Position numbers and translations under genes: made by a program
Shown: positions 45,112-53,804 of the stretch, one piece after another
How the letters are laid out: each line of letters begins with the position of its first letter
How positions within the stretch are numbered: the stretch's first letter is position 1
Assembly: GCF_004798665.1 (NCBI RefSeq)
Contig: NZ_CP039292.1
Location: 3,348,001 to 3,412,000, forward strand
Origin: Actinomyces procaprae
GTDB taxonomy: Bacteria > Actinomycetota > Actinomycetes > Actinomycetales > Actinomycetaceae
DNA length: 64,000 nucleotides
Direction: 5' to 3'
The notes under the pieces: model-generated
The model's input: the letters and a program-made list of their open reading frames with translations, nothing else
Told to the model about the DNA's origin: nothing
Database searches by the model: none

Positions 45112-45801
45112 ATGCACCGCACTTCCCGCCGGACTGCCCTCCGCCGCGGCCTCACCATCGCCGCCGCTGCAGGCGTGTCTGTGCTGATGTCCACGTCGGT
45201 GACGGCCTGCTCCAACAACTCCGGCTCCTCCGCCGGGGCCACCACGGCCGCCGGATACACCCTCACCGAGGTGCCGGGCTTCGACTTCTCCCTCGCGATT
45301 CCCACCGACTGGACCACCCTTACGCCCGACGACCTGGACGACGACGCGCTGGTGAACACCGTCGCTGAAGCGCTCGGGCAGGATGCGGAATCGGTGCGCG
45401 AGAGCGCCGATACCTTCCACCTGATCAGCGTGGACGCGGACGCCGAGGGCTTCGCGGAGAACCTGGTGGTCTCCCAGTACGAGCTCGAGGACGCGCTGCC
45501 GCCCGAGGAGGAGCTAGCGGAGGTCACCGCGGACTATCAGGTCGACTCCAGCAACTACGTCCAGCGGGAGACCGGCTCCGGCGCAGACGCGGTGCTGTAC
45601 ACCGCCTCCGGCACCCGTGGCGAAACCGGGGAGGACTTCGCCATCGCGCTCATGGCCATCGCCACCGGCTCCGGCCCGACCAGCGCCGCGGGCGCCACCG
45701 CCTCGCCTGACGCCGTCATCACCGCCACCTTCGTCCTGATCGAGGCCGCCTCCGCCGACCGCGCCCAGGAGCTGGCCGACGTCGTCATCGGCTCCGTCTG
45801 A
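45112..45801 (+). CDS. Lipoprotein, tandem paralogue 2
   Basis: 229 aa from ATG 45,112. Signal peptide with twin Arg groups (SRRTALRRG) and lipobox SVTAC. The domain opens GYTLTEVPGFDFSLAIPTDWTTLT and ends RAQELADVVIGSV, closely matching paralogues 1 and 3. It has a short insert GPTSAAGATASPD. The N-terminus looks Tat-like, unlike its neighbours. Function unknown. Confidence 0.8.
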   Translation: MHRTSRRTALRRGLTIAAAAGVSVLMSTSVTACSNNSGSSAGATTAAGYTLTEVPGFDFSLAIPTDWTTLTPDDLDDDALVNTVAEALGQDAESVRESADTFHLISVDADAEGFAENLVVSQYELEDALPPEEELAEVTADYQVDSSNYVQRETGSGADAVLYTASGTRGETGEDFAIALMAIATGSGPTSAAGATASPDAVITATFVLIEAASADRAQELADVVIGSV

Positions 45802-45853
45802 GCCGCGCGGCTACGGCCGCGCAATTCGCCGCAATCAACCCCGAAGGAGTCCC

Positions 45854-46060
45854 ATGACCCCCTGCCTGGCAGGACCGCCCTGACTGCCGCCTCCGCCGGC
45901 GCGCCGGGGGGCGGCGCTCGCCGCCAGCTGCACCCTGATTCAGGGTGCGGCCCGGCAGTACGCAGTACACCGTTAACGCGTACACGGTCACCCCGAATGA
46001 GGACGGCACGGTCACCCCAGCTGCCGGCCACCGTCCGCCCGACGTCCAAACCACCCAACC
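45854..46060 (+). pseudogene. Decayed lipoprotein gene
   Basis: A good ribosome site (GAAGGAG) and ATG at 45,854 open a frame that stops after 9 codons. Other frames keep a signal-peptide-like RTALTAASAGA and a lipobox-like LAASC, then QYTVNAYTVTPNEDGTVTP before a stop. At least two frameshifts have broken it. It lies between paralogues 2 and 3, but its remaining sequence does not clearly match their core. Confidence 0.5.
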
Positions 46061-46075
46061 GTAAAGGACCCACTC

Positions 46076-46786
46076 ATGACCCGTTCCACCCGTATTCCCC
46101 GCCTGGTCCCCCTGGCCGCCACTGGCCTGACCGCCATCGCCCTGACCCTGTCGCTGGCGGCCTGCTCGTCAGGCTCCGACTCCGCCGACTCCGCCGGCGC
46201 CGCCACCCCCGCGGGCGATCAGACCGTCACCGTGGAGTCCTCCGCCGATGCCGCCCCGGACGCGGACGCCACGGCAGTCCCGGAGGGATTCACGCTGGTC
46301 GAGGTGCCTGAGTACGGCGTCTTAGTGGCCGTCCCCTCCGACTGGGACACCCTGACCTCCGCCAACACCTCCGATGAGGAGCTGGTGGGACGCATCGCGC
46401 AGGCGCTCGACGACTCCGAGGAGGAGGTCATTGCGGATCTTGAGGACACGCCTCTGACCAGCGTCGACACCGCCTCGGACGCGGAGGACCCCGCATACCT
46501 CTACATGACCCGGTCCGACGGGAACGGCGCCCTGCCCACCGAGGAGATGTTGCGTGCCCTGGCCGAGAATCACGACGCCACCTCCTCGAACTACGAGCAG
46601 ACCACCTCGGGAAGCGGCGCCGACGCCGCCACCTTCACCATGACCGGCTCCGAGGACGGCAGGCAGCGCCGCGTCTCCGGCGTCGCCGTGTCTGACGGCG
46701 ACGACGCCTTCTTCCTGGTGGTGGTCGTCAGCGACTCCGAGCAGCAGCTTCAAGAGGTATCCGACGCCGTAATCGACTCGTTGTGA
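46076..46786 (+). CDS. Lipoprotein, tandem paralogue 3
   Basis: 236 aa. Signal peptide with lipobox SLAAC, acidic linker, then GFTLVEVPEYGVLVAVPSDWDTLTSAN and a C-terminus QQLQEVSDAVIDSL. Same fold as paralogues 1 and 2 but more diverged. Signal-peptide starts are similar in all three (MKRLPRIAGIATTALTAVALSLSMSAC-type pattern). Function unknown. Confidence 0.8.
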   Translation: MTRSTRIPRLVPLAATGLTAIALTLSLAACSSGSDSADSAGAATPAGDQTVTVESSADAAPDADATAVPEGFTLVEVPEYGVLVAVPSDWDTLTSANTSDEELVGRIAQALDDSEEEVIADLEDTPLTSVDTASDAEDPAYLYMTRSDGNGALPTEEMLRALAENHDATSSNYEQTTSGSGADAATFTMTGSEDGRQRRVSGVAVSDGDDAFFLVVVVSDSEQQLQEVSDAVIDSL

Positions 46787-46854
46787 GCTGCGCGTGCGAT
46801 ACTGCACGGCAGGGACGCCGGCCGGCCTCCCGTTGGTCGACGAAAGGAAGCGCT

Positions 46855-47037
46855 ATGGGACTCGATGACCTGAAGAAGAAGGCCGAGGGCGTCGTCAGCT
46901 CCGACAAGGTCGAGGAGGTCTCCGACAAGGTCCTCGACAAGGCCGCGGAGGCCGCCAAGAAGGTCACCGGAGGCAAGTTCGACTCCCAGGTCGACTCCGC
47001 TCGCGACGCCGCCGACAAGGCCATCGGCAACGAGTGA
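46855..47037 (+). CDS. Small Rv0909-type putative antitoxin
   Basis: 60 aa, nearly all charged helix: MGLDDLKKKAEGVVSSDKVE, then KAAEAAKKVTGGKF and ARDAADKAIG. This matches the short MT0933/Rv0909 family, described as putative antitoxins. No toxin gene is next to it: the neighbours are a lipoprotein and a peptidase. It could instead be a stress-type helical protein. GAAAGGAAG lies just before ATG 46,855. Confidence 0.65.
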   Translation: MGLDDLKKKAEGVVSSDKVEEVSDKVLDKAAEAAKKVTGGKFDSQVDSARDAADKAIGNE

Positions 47038-47085
47038 TGCCGGTTCCGGCATCGTCGGGCACCCACTGGCCGTAGAGTCGGCCGG

Positions 47086-49353
47086 GTGACCACCGCGCCC
47101 GTTCCCCCTTCGCCCGCCCTCGAGCCCGTCCCCGACTGGCTCGACGACATTGAGGGGGAGCGGGCGCTTTCATGGGTGGCGCAGCGCAATGCCGCCACCC
47201 GCGCCGCCTTCGACGACGCCCCCGGGTTCGCCGAGCTGCGCACCGACATTGAGACGATCCTGGACGCGCCGGACCGGATCCCCCGGGTCGGTCAGGCGGT
47301 CGGGGCGCTGTACAACTTCTGGACCGACGCCGCCCACCCGCGCGGCCTGTGGCGGCGCACCACTTGGGAGTCCTACCGTGCGGACGGCCCCACCGACTGG
47401 GAGGTGCTGCTGGACCTCGACGCGCTGGGCGCGGCGGAGGACACCGCCTGGGTGTGGCACGGCGCCTCCGTGCTGCGCACCGGCCCGCTGGCGGGTCGGC
47501 GCGCCCTGATCACCCTGTCCGACGGCGGTTCCGACACCGACGTCACCCGCGAGTTCGACCTGGATGCGCACCGCTTCCTCCCCACCACTCCCGCGGCCGC
47601 CGCAGGCTTCCACCGGGAGGCCTCCAAGGGCTTTCTGACCTGGGGCGACGAGACCGGCGAGGCGGCGCTGCTGGCAACCGACTTCGGCGTCGGCTCCCTC
47701 TCCCCCGCGGGCTACCCCCGGCAGGTGCGGCGCCTGCACCGCGGCCAGGCACCGGATGCGGGCGAGGTGCTGCTCACCGCCGCCGCTGACGACGATGGCG
47801 CCTGGGCCTACCGCGACTTCTGGGGGCACACCTGGCTGCTGACCCGCCCCGACTTCTACACCGAGGAGCTGTGGCTGCTGCCCGACGGCGCCCCGACCCA
47901 CCCCGCCGCCGACGCCGGGCGGCAGCTGGCCGGCACGCAGGCGGTCGTGGCGCCGGGCGCCCTGCACGTGGACGTGCCCGCCTCAGCCGCGGTGACTCCC
48001 GCCTGGGACCTGCTCCTGATCGAGCTGCGCGAGGACTGGGAGCCCGCCGCCGGCTGCACCTATCGGGCCGGCTCACTGCTGGCGGCCCCCCTCGACGCCT
48101 TCCTGGGCGGCTCCCGGGAGCTGACGGTGCTGTTCGCCCCGACGCCGGCGTCCTCATTGAGTGGTTTCACCATCACCGCCCACCACCTGGTGCTGGAGCT
48201 GCTGGAGGACTGCGTCACCGCCCTGGAGGTGCTCACCCCCGCCGGCCCGGACGGCGTCGGCAAGTGGTCGCGCCACCACCTGGACCTGGGTGCGCTCGCG
48301 GGCGGGGACCTTCCCGCCGCGTCGGCTTCCGCGGCGGACCCGACGCTGCTGCGGCCGGGGCGGGCACTGCTGAACGTGTCCGCAAGCGCCGTCGACCCGC
48401 TGGCGGGCGACGGGCTGTGGCTGACCAGCTCCTCCTTCACCCGCCCCACCACGCTCGCGCTCGGGGAGCTGAACGCCGACGGCGAGCTGGGCGGCGTCGA
48501 GGTGCTGCGGACCGCGCCGGAACGCTTCGATGCGAGCGGCGTCGTCGTCACCCAGCACGTGGCGGTCTCGGAGGACGGGACCCGGGTGCCGTACTTCCAG
48601 ATCGGTCGACCGCGGCTGGATGACGCCGGCCGGCCGCTGCCCTCCCCGACCCTGCTGCACGGTTACGGCGGCTTCGAGGTCTCGCTCGGCATCAGCTACC
48701 TGCCGATCACCGGCCGGGCGTGGCTGGAGCGGGGAGGCACCTACGTGGTGGCCAACATCCGCGGCGGTGGCGAGTACGGGCCGGCCTGGCACCGGGCGGG
48801 GCTCAAGCGGAACCGGCACCGGGTCTATGAGGACTTCGCGGCCGTGGCGCGGGCGCTGGTCGAGCGCGGGGTGACCGCCCCGGAGCAGTTGGCGGTTCAC
48901 GGCGGCTCCAACGGCGGGCTGTTGGCGGGGGTCATGCTCACCCGCTACCCGCAGCTGGTGGGCGCGGTGGTGTGCGAGGTGCCGCTGCTGGACATGCGCC
49001 GCTACAACCGCCTGCTGGCGGGTGCCTCCTGGGAGGCGGAGTACGGGAACCCGGACGACCCGGCGCAGTGGGAGTACATCCGCGAGTTCTCCCCCTTCCA
49101 CCTGCTTGAGGCGGGGCGCACCTACCCGCCGGTGCTGCTGGTGACCTCGACGCGGGATGACCGGGTGCACCCGGCGCATGCGCGCACCATGGCCTACCGC
49201 ATGCTGGCGCTGGGGCAGGACGTGACCTATTTCGAGAACAGCGAGGGCGGGCACGGCCGCGCGTCCACCAGCGCCCAGCGGGCCTACATGTACGCCCTGG
49301 AGCACGAGTTCGCCTGGCGTGCGCTGACCTACAGCAGGTCAACCAGCTCCTGA
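47086..49353 (+). CDS. Prolyl oligopeptidase family serine peptidase (S9A)
   Basis: 755 aa from GTG 47,086. An N-terminal beta-propeller part (to about 450) is followed by an alpha/beta hydrolase domain with GGSNGGLLAGVM (catalytic Ser), TSTRDDRVHP (Asp) and EGGHGRAS (His). Signature segments NIRGGGEYGPAWHRAGL and HGYGGFEVS are present. It cleaves short peptides after proline (family knowledge). No signal peptide is seen, so it is cytoplasmic. Confidence 0.93.
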   Translation: MTTAPVPPSPALEPVPDWLDDIEGERALSWVAQRNAATRAAFDDAPGFAELRTDIETILDAPDRIPRVGQAVGALYNFWTDAAHPRGLWRRTTWESYRADGPTDWEVLLDLDALGAAEDTAWVWHGASVLRTGPLAGRRALITLSDGGSDTDVTREFDLDAHRFLPTTPAAAAGFHREASKGFLTWGDETGEAALLATDFGVGSLSPAGYPRQVRRLHRGQAPDAGEVLLTAAADDDGAWAYRDFWGHTWLLTRPDFYTEELWLLPDGAPTHPAADAGRQLAGTQAVVAPGALHVDVPASAAVTPAWDLLLIELREDWEPAAGCTYRAGSLLAAPLDAFLGGSRELTVLFAPTPASSLSGFTITAHHLVLELLEDCVTALEVLTPAGPDGVGKWSRHHLDLGALAGGDLPAASASAADPTLLRPGRALLNVSASAVDPLAGDGLWLTSSSFTRPTTLALGELNADGELGGVEVLRTAPERFDASGVVVTQHVAVSEDGTRVPYFQIGRPRLDDAGRPLPSPTLLHGYGGFEVSLGISYLPITGRAWLERGGTYVVANIRGGGEYGPAWHRAGLKRNRHRVYEDFAAVARALVERGVTAPEQLAVHGGSNGGLLAGVMLTRYPQLVGAVVCEVPLLDMRRYNRLLAGASWEAEYGNPDDPAQWEYIREFSPFHLLEAGRTYPPVLLVTSTRDDRVHPAHARTMAYRMLALGQDVTYFENSEGGHGRASTSAQRAYMYALEHEFAWRALTYSRSTSS

Positions 49354-49532
49354 AGCTCGCCCTGCGGCCCACCAGTTCCAAGACTGACAGCCACGAGACC
49401 TGGGCGAACGCCGTGTCCGCCGTATCCTGGGGCACCGTTTGCGAGCCGGTGGATGTGGGCAGGATCGAGAATGACGACCACACCTACCGGGGCATCATCA
49501 AGGTTGCCGGATTCCCGGCTCTTCCGGTTTGA
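49354..49532 (+). pseudogene. Possible 3' end of a lost gene
   Basis: An open frame beginning inside the peptidase gene reads NQLLKLALRPTSSKTDSHET, then WANAVSAVSWGTVCEPVDVG and DDHTYRGIIKVAGFPALPV, and stops inside an ISL3-like end. The composition looks protein-like, but no start or family was found. It may be a remnant truncated by an insertion. Confidence 0.3.
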
Positions 49533-49980
49533 GGGTGTGTTGGGCTGGGGGTTTGTGTGTTGACGCGACGGTTCGTACCTTCGCGTGAGGGTTCGTATGT
49601 TCTGGTCGGCGATTCGTACCGTCGTGCGACGGTTCGTACGGTAGGGGTACGTAGCGTCGTAAGAAGTGCCGAATCGTTGGTGCCAAGTGCCGAATCGTCA
49701 GGCGAAGTGCCGAACCGTCATCCGGGGCGCGCGGGCGAACACGCCAGGCCCGCACCCCGAGCGCTCACGCCTGCGCCCGGGGCCCGTCGAGTAGGGCACC
49801 GAGCTTGCCGCCGTGCGTCGTCAATGGCGCCAGCCCGGTCCAGCACCCAGATGATCTCAACGGCCCCAACGAATCAGCGCAAGCCAGCACCACCCACCGA
49901 CAACAACCTCACCAACCCGACAACGACCACCCCCACCGCAGCCCCGACCCCAACCACCACACCCACAAACCGGAAGAGCC
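49517..49980. mobile_element. 464-bp segment with ISL3-like ends, no transposase
   Basis: Left end GGCTCTTCCGGTTTGAGGGT at 49,517. The right end, read inward, is GGCTCTTCCGGTTTGTGGGT from 49,980. These ends resemble the ISL3 end at 61,779 (GGCTCTTCGCGTTTGAGGGT). No 8-bp target duplication is seen. It may be a non-autonomous (MITE-like) or internally deleted ISL3 element. Array E lies inside it. Confidence 0.6.
49571..49719. repeat. Mirrored ~20-bp array E
   Basis: TTCGTA cores at 49,572, 49,592, 49,613 and 49,633 (spacing 20, 21, 20) preceded by G/A-rich RCGR. Inverted CGAA(T/C)CGT cores follow at 49,670, 49,691 and 49,711 (spacing 21, 20), each within AAGTGCCGAAYCGT. Four forward and three inverted units around one centre. 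Confidence 0.85.
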
Positions 49981-50043
49981 TGTATATCGGGTTCGGCATG
50001 TGGGTGGGGTGGGCGGTGTATGCCCAGGCCCGCGGGGGTGAGG

Positions 50044-50165
50044 TGTCCGAGTTCGGCACAAAGGCCGTCGGCAGCCCCCGAGGGCAGGTATAGAAACCGC
50101 ATGATTCCAATGTTCTGCCCGCGGCTGGCCGACAGCACTGGAGCCGTTTGTGCCGATCTCGGACA
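50044..50165. repeat. Long imperfect inverted repeat
   Basis: TGTCCGAGTTCGGCACAAA (50,044-50,062) and TTTGTGCCGATCTCGGACA (50,147-50,165) are inverse copies with one mismatch. Inside, GTCGGC and GGGCAG segments are also mirrored, so ~120 bases could fold into one hairpin. Either a small palindromic element or an RNA structure. Confidence 0.6.
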
Positions 50166-50260
50166 TTTTGGACCGCCGCACGACGGATTCCGCGCCAGCG
50201 ACGACCCAGCTGCATGAACGCCCGCAAGACGCTCACTAGTAGGAGGGCGGCGCAAACGTC

Positions 50261-50896
50261 TCAGTGGCGGGCGCGAGCGGCGCCGACAACGGCAACCACC
50301 AGGCCTGCGACACCGGTCGCGCCGGCGCCGAGTATGAGCAGTGCGGCCGCAGGGACGCGATCCAGCTTCATGGTCGGGCCCACCACCACACCGTTGGTGC
50401 CGGACGGGCAGGAAACCGTGTAGACGCCGGCACCACCCGCTGCGAAGGTCGCATAAGGCGCTCCCGCCTCGGGGGTGTCGAGGATGATCGCCACGCCGTC
50501 GGGGTCGGTGACCGCGCAGCCGGAGGTGGCGCGGGTCGAGGTGCCGTACAGGCCCACCGCCGTACCCGCATCCAGGTAGACCGTGCCGTCCTCACCAAGC
50601 GGCGTGCCGCGAGTGGGGGAACCGTCCAAGACCGTCATAACCCCGCCGATCAGCAGCATAGGCGCCACCAGCAGCATCAGCACCAGTCCGATGCCGAGGG
50701 TGCGCCGTCGGCGGGGCCGCGGCGGCATCGTCCCACCGACGGCGTCTGCGCGGGCCGCGCCTGCTCGCCGCCCCGCCACCGGGTCAGACACGACAGGTGG
50801 CTCAATGCCCTGCCGACGCAGGTGGACGGCGAGCTCCTGTGGGCTCAGGCGCTTGCCGTAGCGGGGCTCGCCGTCCTCGGTCTCGTACGCCGACAC
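50261..50896 (-). CDS. Membrane protein, unknown
   Basis: 211 aa. The cytoplasmic N-terminal ~65 residues (YGKRLSPQELAVHLRRQGIEPP, then a basic PPRPRRRRT) precede TM1 (LGIGLVLMLLVAPMLLIGGVM). An extracytoplasmic domain with two cysteines (SGCAVTD, VSCPSG) follows, then TM2 (AAALLILGAGATGVAGLVVAVVG). The external part resembles a small beta domain possibly closed by a disulfide. No family recognised. Confidence 0.65.
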   Translation of the reverse strand: MSAYETEDGEPRYGKRLSPQELAVHLRRQGIEPPVVSDPVAGRRAGAARADAVGGTMPPRPRRRRTLGIGLVLMLLVAPMLLIGGVMTVLDGSPTRGTPLGEDGTVYLDAGTAVGLYGTSTRATSGCAVTDPDGVAIILDTPEAGAPYATFAAGGAGVYTVSCPSGTNGVVVGPTMKLDRVPAAALLILGAGATGVAGLVVAVVGAARARH

Positions 50897-50922
50897 CGGT
50901 GCTCCGTTACCGGGCCGCGCCG

Positions 50923-51408
50923 TCAGGCGGCGGCGTCGCTCTTCGGGCCGCCGATCTTCGCCGCGATCTCAACGAAGAGACGCAGGATCAGGATGTTGAT
51001 CCCGATCTGCGGGATGGCGACCAGCAGGTTCAGCACGAAGTCCCCGAAGTTGAAGTAGACGCTGCCGTCGTAGCTGGAGTGGTAGTAGGTCGCGTCGAAT
51101 GCGCCGAACACCCAGGACACCAGGTACAGGATCAGACCCAGGGTGAAGACCGTCTTGCCGTACTTGGAGGCGAAGTCGCGTGCGCCGTCCATCAGGTTGC
51201 TCATGAACGACTCGGAGGAGGGCTGGGCGTATCCGCCGCTGTAGGGGTTCTGCTGGAACTGGCCCGCCTGCGGCTGCCCGGCCTGCGCGGGCTGGAACTG
51301 CGTCGGCTGCTGCGCCTGCTGGGGGTACTGCTGCGGGTTGTAGCTGCCCGGGGCGGATGCGGCCGACGGCGGGATGTAGGGCTGTCCGGGGTTGGGGGGC
51401 TGAGTCAT
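50923..51408 (-). CDS. DUF4282-like membrane protein
   Basis: 161 aa. A Pro/Gln/Tyr-rich cytoplasmic N-terminus (about 1-65) is followed by FASKYGKTVFTLGLILYLVSWVF and FGDFVLNLLVAIPQIGINILILRLFVEIAAKI, two or three membrane helices in the pattern of DUF4282 proteins. Such proteins are common in Gram-positive actinobacteria; role unknown. Confidence 0.7.
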   Translation of the reverse strand: MTQPPNPGQPYIPPSAASAPGSYNPQQYPQQAQQPTQFQPAQAGQPQAGQFQQNPYSGGYAQPSSESFMSNLMDGARDFASKYGKTVFTLGLILYLVSWVFGAFDATYYHSSYDGSVYFNFGDFVLNLLVAIPQIGINILILRLFVEIAAKIGGPKSDAAA

Positions 51409-51534
51409 GCGCCTAGTTCCTTCACTTTCTGATACTGAAGCAATGTCAGCCTACCGCCCCGCAGGCAAGAGAATCACGACCTGAGGGGCGTCTCACCTGC
51501 GAGAACGGTCTCGCTTCGCGCTCGCCCGGATCTC

Positions 51535-52038
51535 CTACCAGGAGCGGCGCAGCACGATAGCGGTGCCGGGACGGCCGGGAATGCCGCCGGACGACCTCCC
51601 GCTCGGGGTGCCGGCCCGCACGTCCGCACGGCTGCGGGCACGCCGCCCCGGAGTCACCGGGACGACCTGCACCTCGCCGTCGGCGGCCGCGGCGAAGACC
51701 CGCTCGACGGCGGCCTGGCGGGCGCGCAGGGAGCGGTTCTCCTCCTCCAGCCGCTCCAGGCGCCGCTCCAGGTCGAGGATCCGGCGGATACCCTCCAGGT
51801 TGATTCCCTCCTGGCTCAGCGCCTGCACGCGCCGCAGCTGCTGCACGTCCCGGTGGGAGTAGCGCCGCCCCCGCCCGGAGGTGCGGGCGGGGGTGACCAG
51901 CCCCAGCCGGTCGTACTGCCTGAGGGTCTGGGGGTGCATGCCGGCCAGCTCCGCAGCCACGGAGATGACATAGACGGCCCGCTCGTCGGCATCCTCGGCG
52001 AGGAAGTCGACGCCCCGACCCGTCCGCCGCATGCTCAC
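51535..52038 (-). CDS. hspR: Heat-shock repressor HspR (MerR family)
   Basis: 167 aa from GTG 52,038, which overlaps the dnaJ stop (GTGA). [25 protein letters not shown] is the MerR helix-turn-helix; [21 protein letters not shown] is the wing; a coiled-coil part ([22 protein letters not shown]) follows. The C-terminal ~60 residues are Arg/Gly-rich. HspR represses dnaK and clpB by binding HAIR sites with DnaK as co-repressor (established in Streptomyces and Mycobacterium). Confidence 0.93.
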   Translation of the reverse strand: MSMRRTGRGVDFLAEDADERAVYVISVAAELAGMHPQTLRQYDRLGLVTPARTSGRGRRYSHRDVQQLRRVQALSQEGINLEGIRRILDLERRLERLEEENRSLRARQAAVERVFAAAADGEVQVVPVTPGRRARSRADVRAGTPSGRSSGGIPGRPGTAIVLRRSW

Positions 52039-53069
52039 TGCGCCGCCTCCTGGGCGAGGCCCGCACGCGGGTCGGCCTCCATCGCCTCATCGAAGGCCTC
52101 CAGGGCGGCCCGGGCCTCCTTGGAGAGCTTCTTGGGCACGGCCACCTGCACGGTGACCAGCAGGTCGCCGGTCTTCTTGGAGGTGGCCACGCCCTTGCCG
52201 CGCAGGCGCAGCACGGTGCCGGAGGAGGTGCCGGGCTTGATGCGCACGCGGCTGGTGCCACCGTCAAGGAGAGGCACCTCGACGGTGGCGCCGAGGGCCG
52301 CCTCCTTTAGGGTGACCGGCAGGTCCATGCGCAGGTTGGCGGGGTTGACCGGATCAATCGAGTACACGGGGTGCTTGGCCACCGAGATGGTCACCACCAT
52401 GTCCCCGTTCTCCCCGCCGCCCGTGCCGGGACGCCCCTTGCCGCGCAGGCGGATCTTCTGCCCGTCGTGCACGCCGGCGGGGATGCGCACGGTGATGGTG
52501 CGCCCGTCGGCGGTGAGCTCGGCCAGAGTGCCGGACACGGCGTCGCGCAGGGACAGGGTGGCGTTGGTGAGCACGTCCGGCCCCTTGACCGGCTGCGGCT
52601 GAGAGGAGAACCCGCCGAAGCCGAAGGGACCGCGGCCGCGCCGCCCGCCGCCCGCGGCGGCGCCACCGGCAGCACCCCCGAACATGCGCAGCAGGTCCTC
52701 CAGGTCCTCCTGCGAGGCGCCGCCGGAGGTCGAGTAGCGCACATTCGGGCCACCGCCGCCGAACATCGAGGAGAAGATGTCCTCGAAGCCGGCGCCGGCG
52801 CCTCCGGTACCGGAGGTGAAGCGCGCACCGCCGCCCGCCATGGAGCGGATGGCGTCGTACTGCTGGCGCTCCTTGGCGTCTGACAGCACGGCGTAGGCCT
52901 CCCCGATCTCCTTGAACTTCTCCGCCGCGGCGGCGTCACCGGGGTTGCGATCGGGGTGGTACTTCTTGGCGAGAGCGCGGTAGGCCTTCTTGATGGCGGC
53001 GGAGTCGGCGTCCTTGGCGACGCCGAGGACCGCGTAGAAGTCCTTGGTCATCCAGTCCTGACTGGCCAT
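52035..53069 (-). CDS. dnaJ: DnaJ/CbpA-type co-chaperone without zinc finger
   Basis: 344 aa. J domain at about 8-75 with [11 protein letters not shown] (HPD), then a Gly/Phe-rich part (about 95-180, [24 protein letters not shown]), then a two-lobed C-terminal substrate domain ([47 protein letters not shown]). The CxxCxGxG zinc fingers of class A DnaJ are absent, so it is a class B protein, although it sits in the dnaK operon. Start ATG 53,069 is 69 bp after the grpE stop. Confidence 0.9.
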   Translation of the reverse strand: MASQDWMTKDFYAVLGVAKDADSAAIKKAYRALAKKYHPDRNPGDAAAAEKFKEIGEAYAVLSDAKERQQYDAIRSMAGGGARFTSGTGGAGAGFEDIFSSMFGGGGPNVRYSTSGGASQEDLEDLLRMFGGAAGGAAAGGGRRGRGPFGFGGFSSQPQPVKGPDVLTNATLSLRDAVSGTLAELTADGRTITVRIPAGVHDGQKIRLRGKGRPGTGGGENGDMVVTISVAKHPVYSIDPVNPANLRMDLPVTLKEAALGATVEVPLLDGGTSRVRIKPGTSSGTVLRLRGKGVATSKKTGDLLVTVQVAVPKKLSKEARAALEAFDEAMEADPRAGLAQEAAQ

Positions 53070-53138
53070 GGCTCACCGCCTCCTTTCTGTTCCTGCTTCT
53101 CCTGCAATTCGTGTGCTTGCTCCGTTACGGGTACCGCC

Positions 53139-53804
53139 TCAGGCCGGGTTGGCGACCTGCACCCGGGCCGCGCGCACCACCCGCTCGCCGAGCCTGTAAC
53201 CGGGCTGGAGGACCAGCGCGATGCTCGGCTCGGTCACCTCGGTGGACTCCGTGGCCATCAGGGCCTCGTGGAGCTTGGGGTCGAACACGTCCCCGGCCTC
53301 GCCGAAGCGCACCAGGCCGAACTTGTCGGCGAGGATCTGCTCCAGCTTGCCGGCGGTCGTGGCGAAGGTGCCGGTCAGGTCGCCGTGCTGGCGGGCCAGC
53401 TCGATCTCGTCAAGCACCGGAATGAGGGTCTCGACGACGCTCGCCTGCCCCGCCTCGCGGTGCCCGGCGGCGCTCTCACGGGAGCGGCGCACGAAGCCCT
53501 GGTACTCCTGCTGGAGGTTGTACAGGTCCGCGCGGGCACGGGCCAGCTCGTCGGCCGCCTGGGCGGCCTGCGCCCGGGCCTGCTCCAGCTCCGAGGGCGC
53601 CTCAGCGGCGCCCGCCTCGGCGGCGTCGCCCTGGGCCGCGGAGCCCAGGTCGACGCCGTCGAAGGCGGACTCGATCTCGTCGGCCAGCGCCGGGTCGATC
53701 CCGCCGGGCCGTCCGGCGTCAGGACCGGACGCGCCCTGCGCGCCCCCCTGCCCGGAGTCGTGCTCGGTGCCCTCCTCCGGGCGCTTGTCCGGGTCGGTGC
53801 TCAC
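53139..53804 (-). CDS. grpE: Nucleotide exchange factor GrpE
   Basis: 221 aa. A disordered acidic N-terminus (to about 75) and long coiled coil ([25 protein letters not shown]) are followed by the beta-domain ([35 protein letters not shown]). It releases ADP from DnaK. The start overlaps the dnaK stop by ATGA. Confidence 0.96.
   Translation of the reverse strand: MSTDPDKRPEEGTEHDSGQGGAQGASGPDAGRPGGIDPALADEIESAFDGVDLGSAAQGDAAEAGAAEAPSELEQARAQAAQAADELARARADLYNLQQEYQGFVRRSRESAAGHREAGQASVVETLIPVLDEIELARQHGDLTGTFATTAGKLEQILADKFGLVRFGEAGDVFDPKLHEALMATESTEVTEPSIALVLQPGYRLGERVVRAARVQVANPA

Larger units (their letters stand above)
49354..50260. other. Gene-poor 0.9-kb interval
   Basis: Contains a coding-like tail (to 49,532), a 464-bp segment bounded by ISL3-like ends, the mirrored array E and an inverted repeat at 50,044-50,165. 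No complete gene recognised. Confidence 0.6.
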
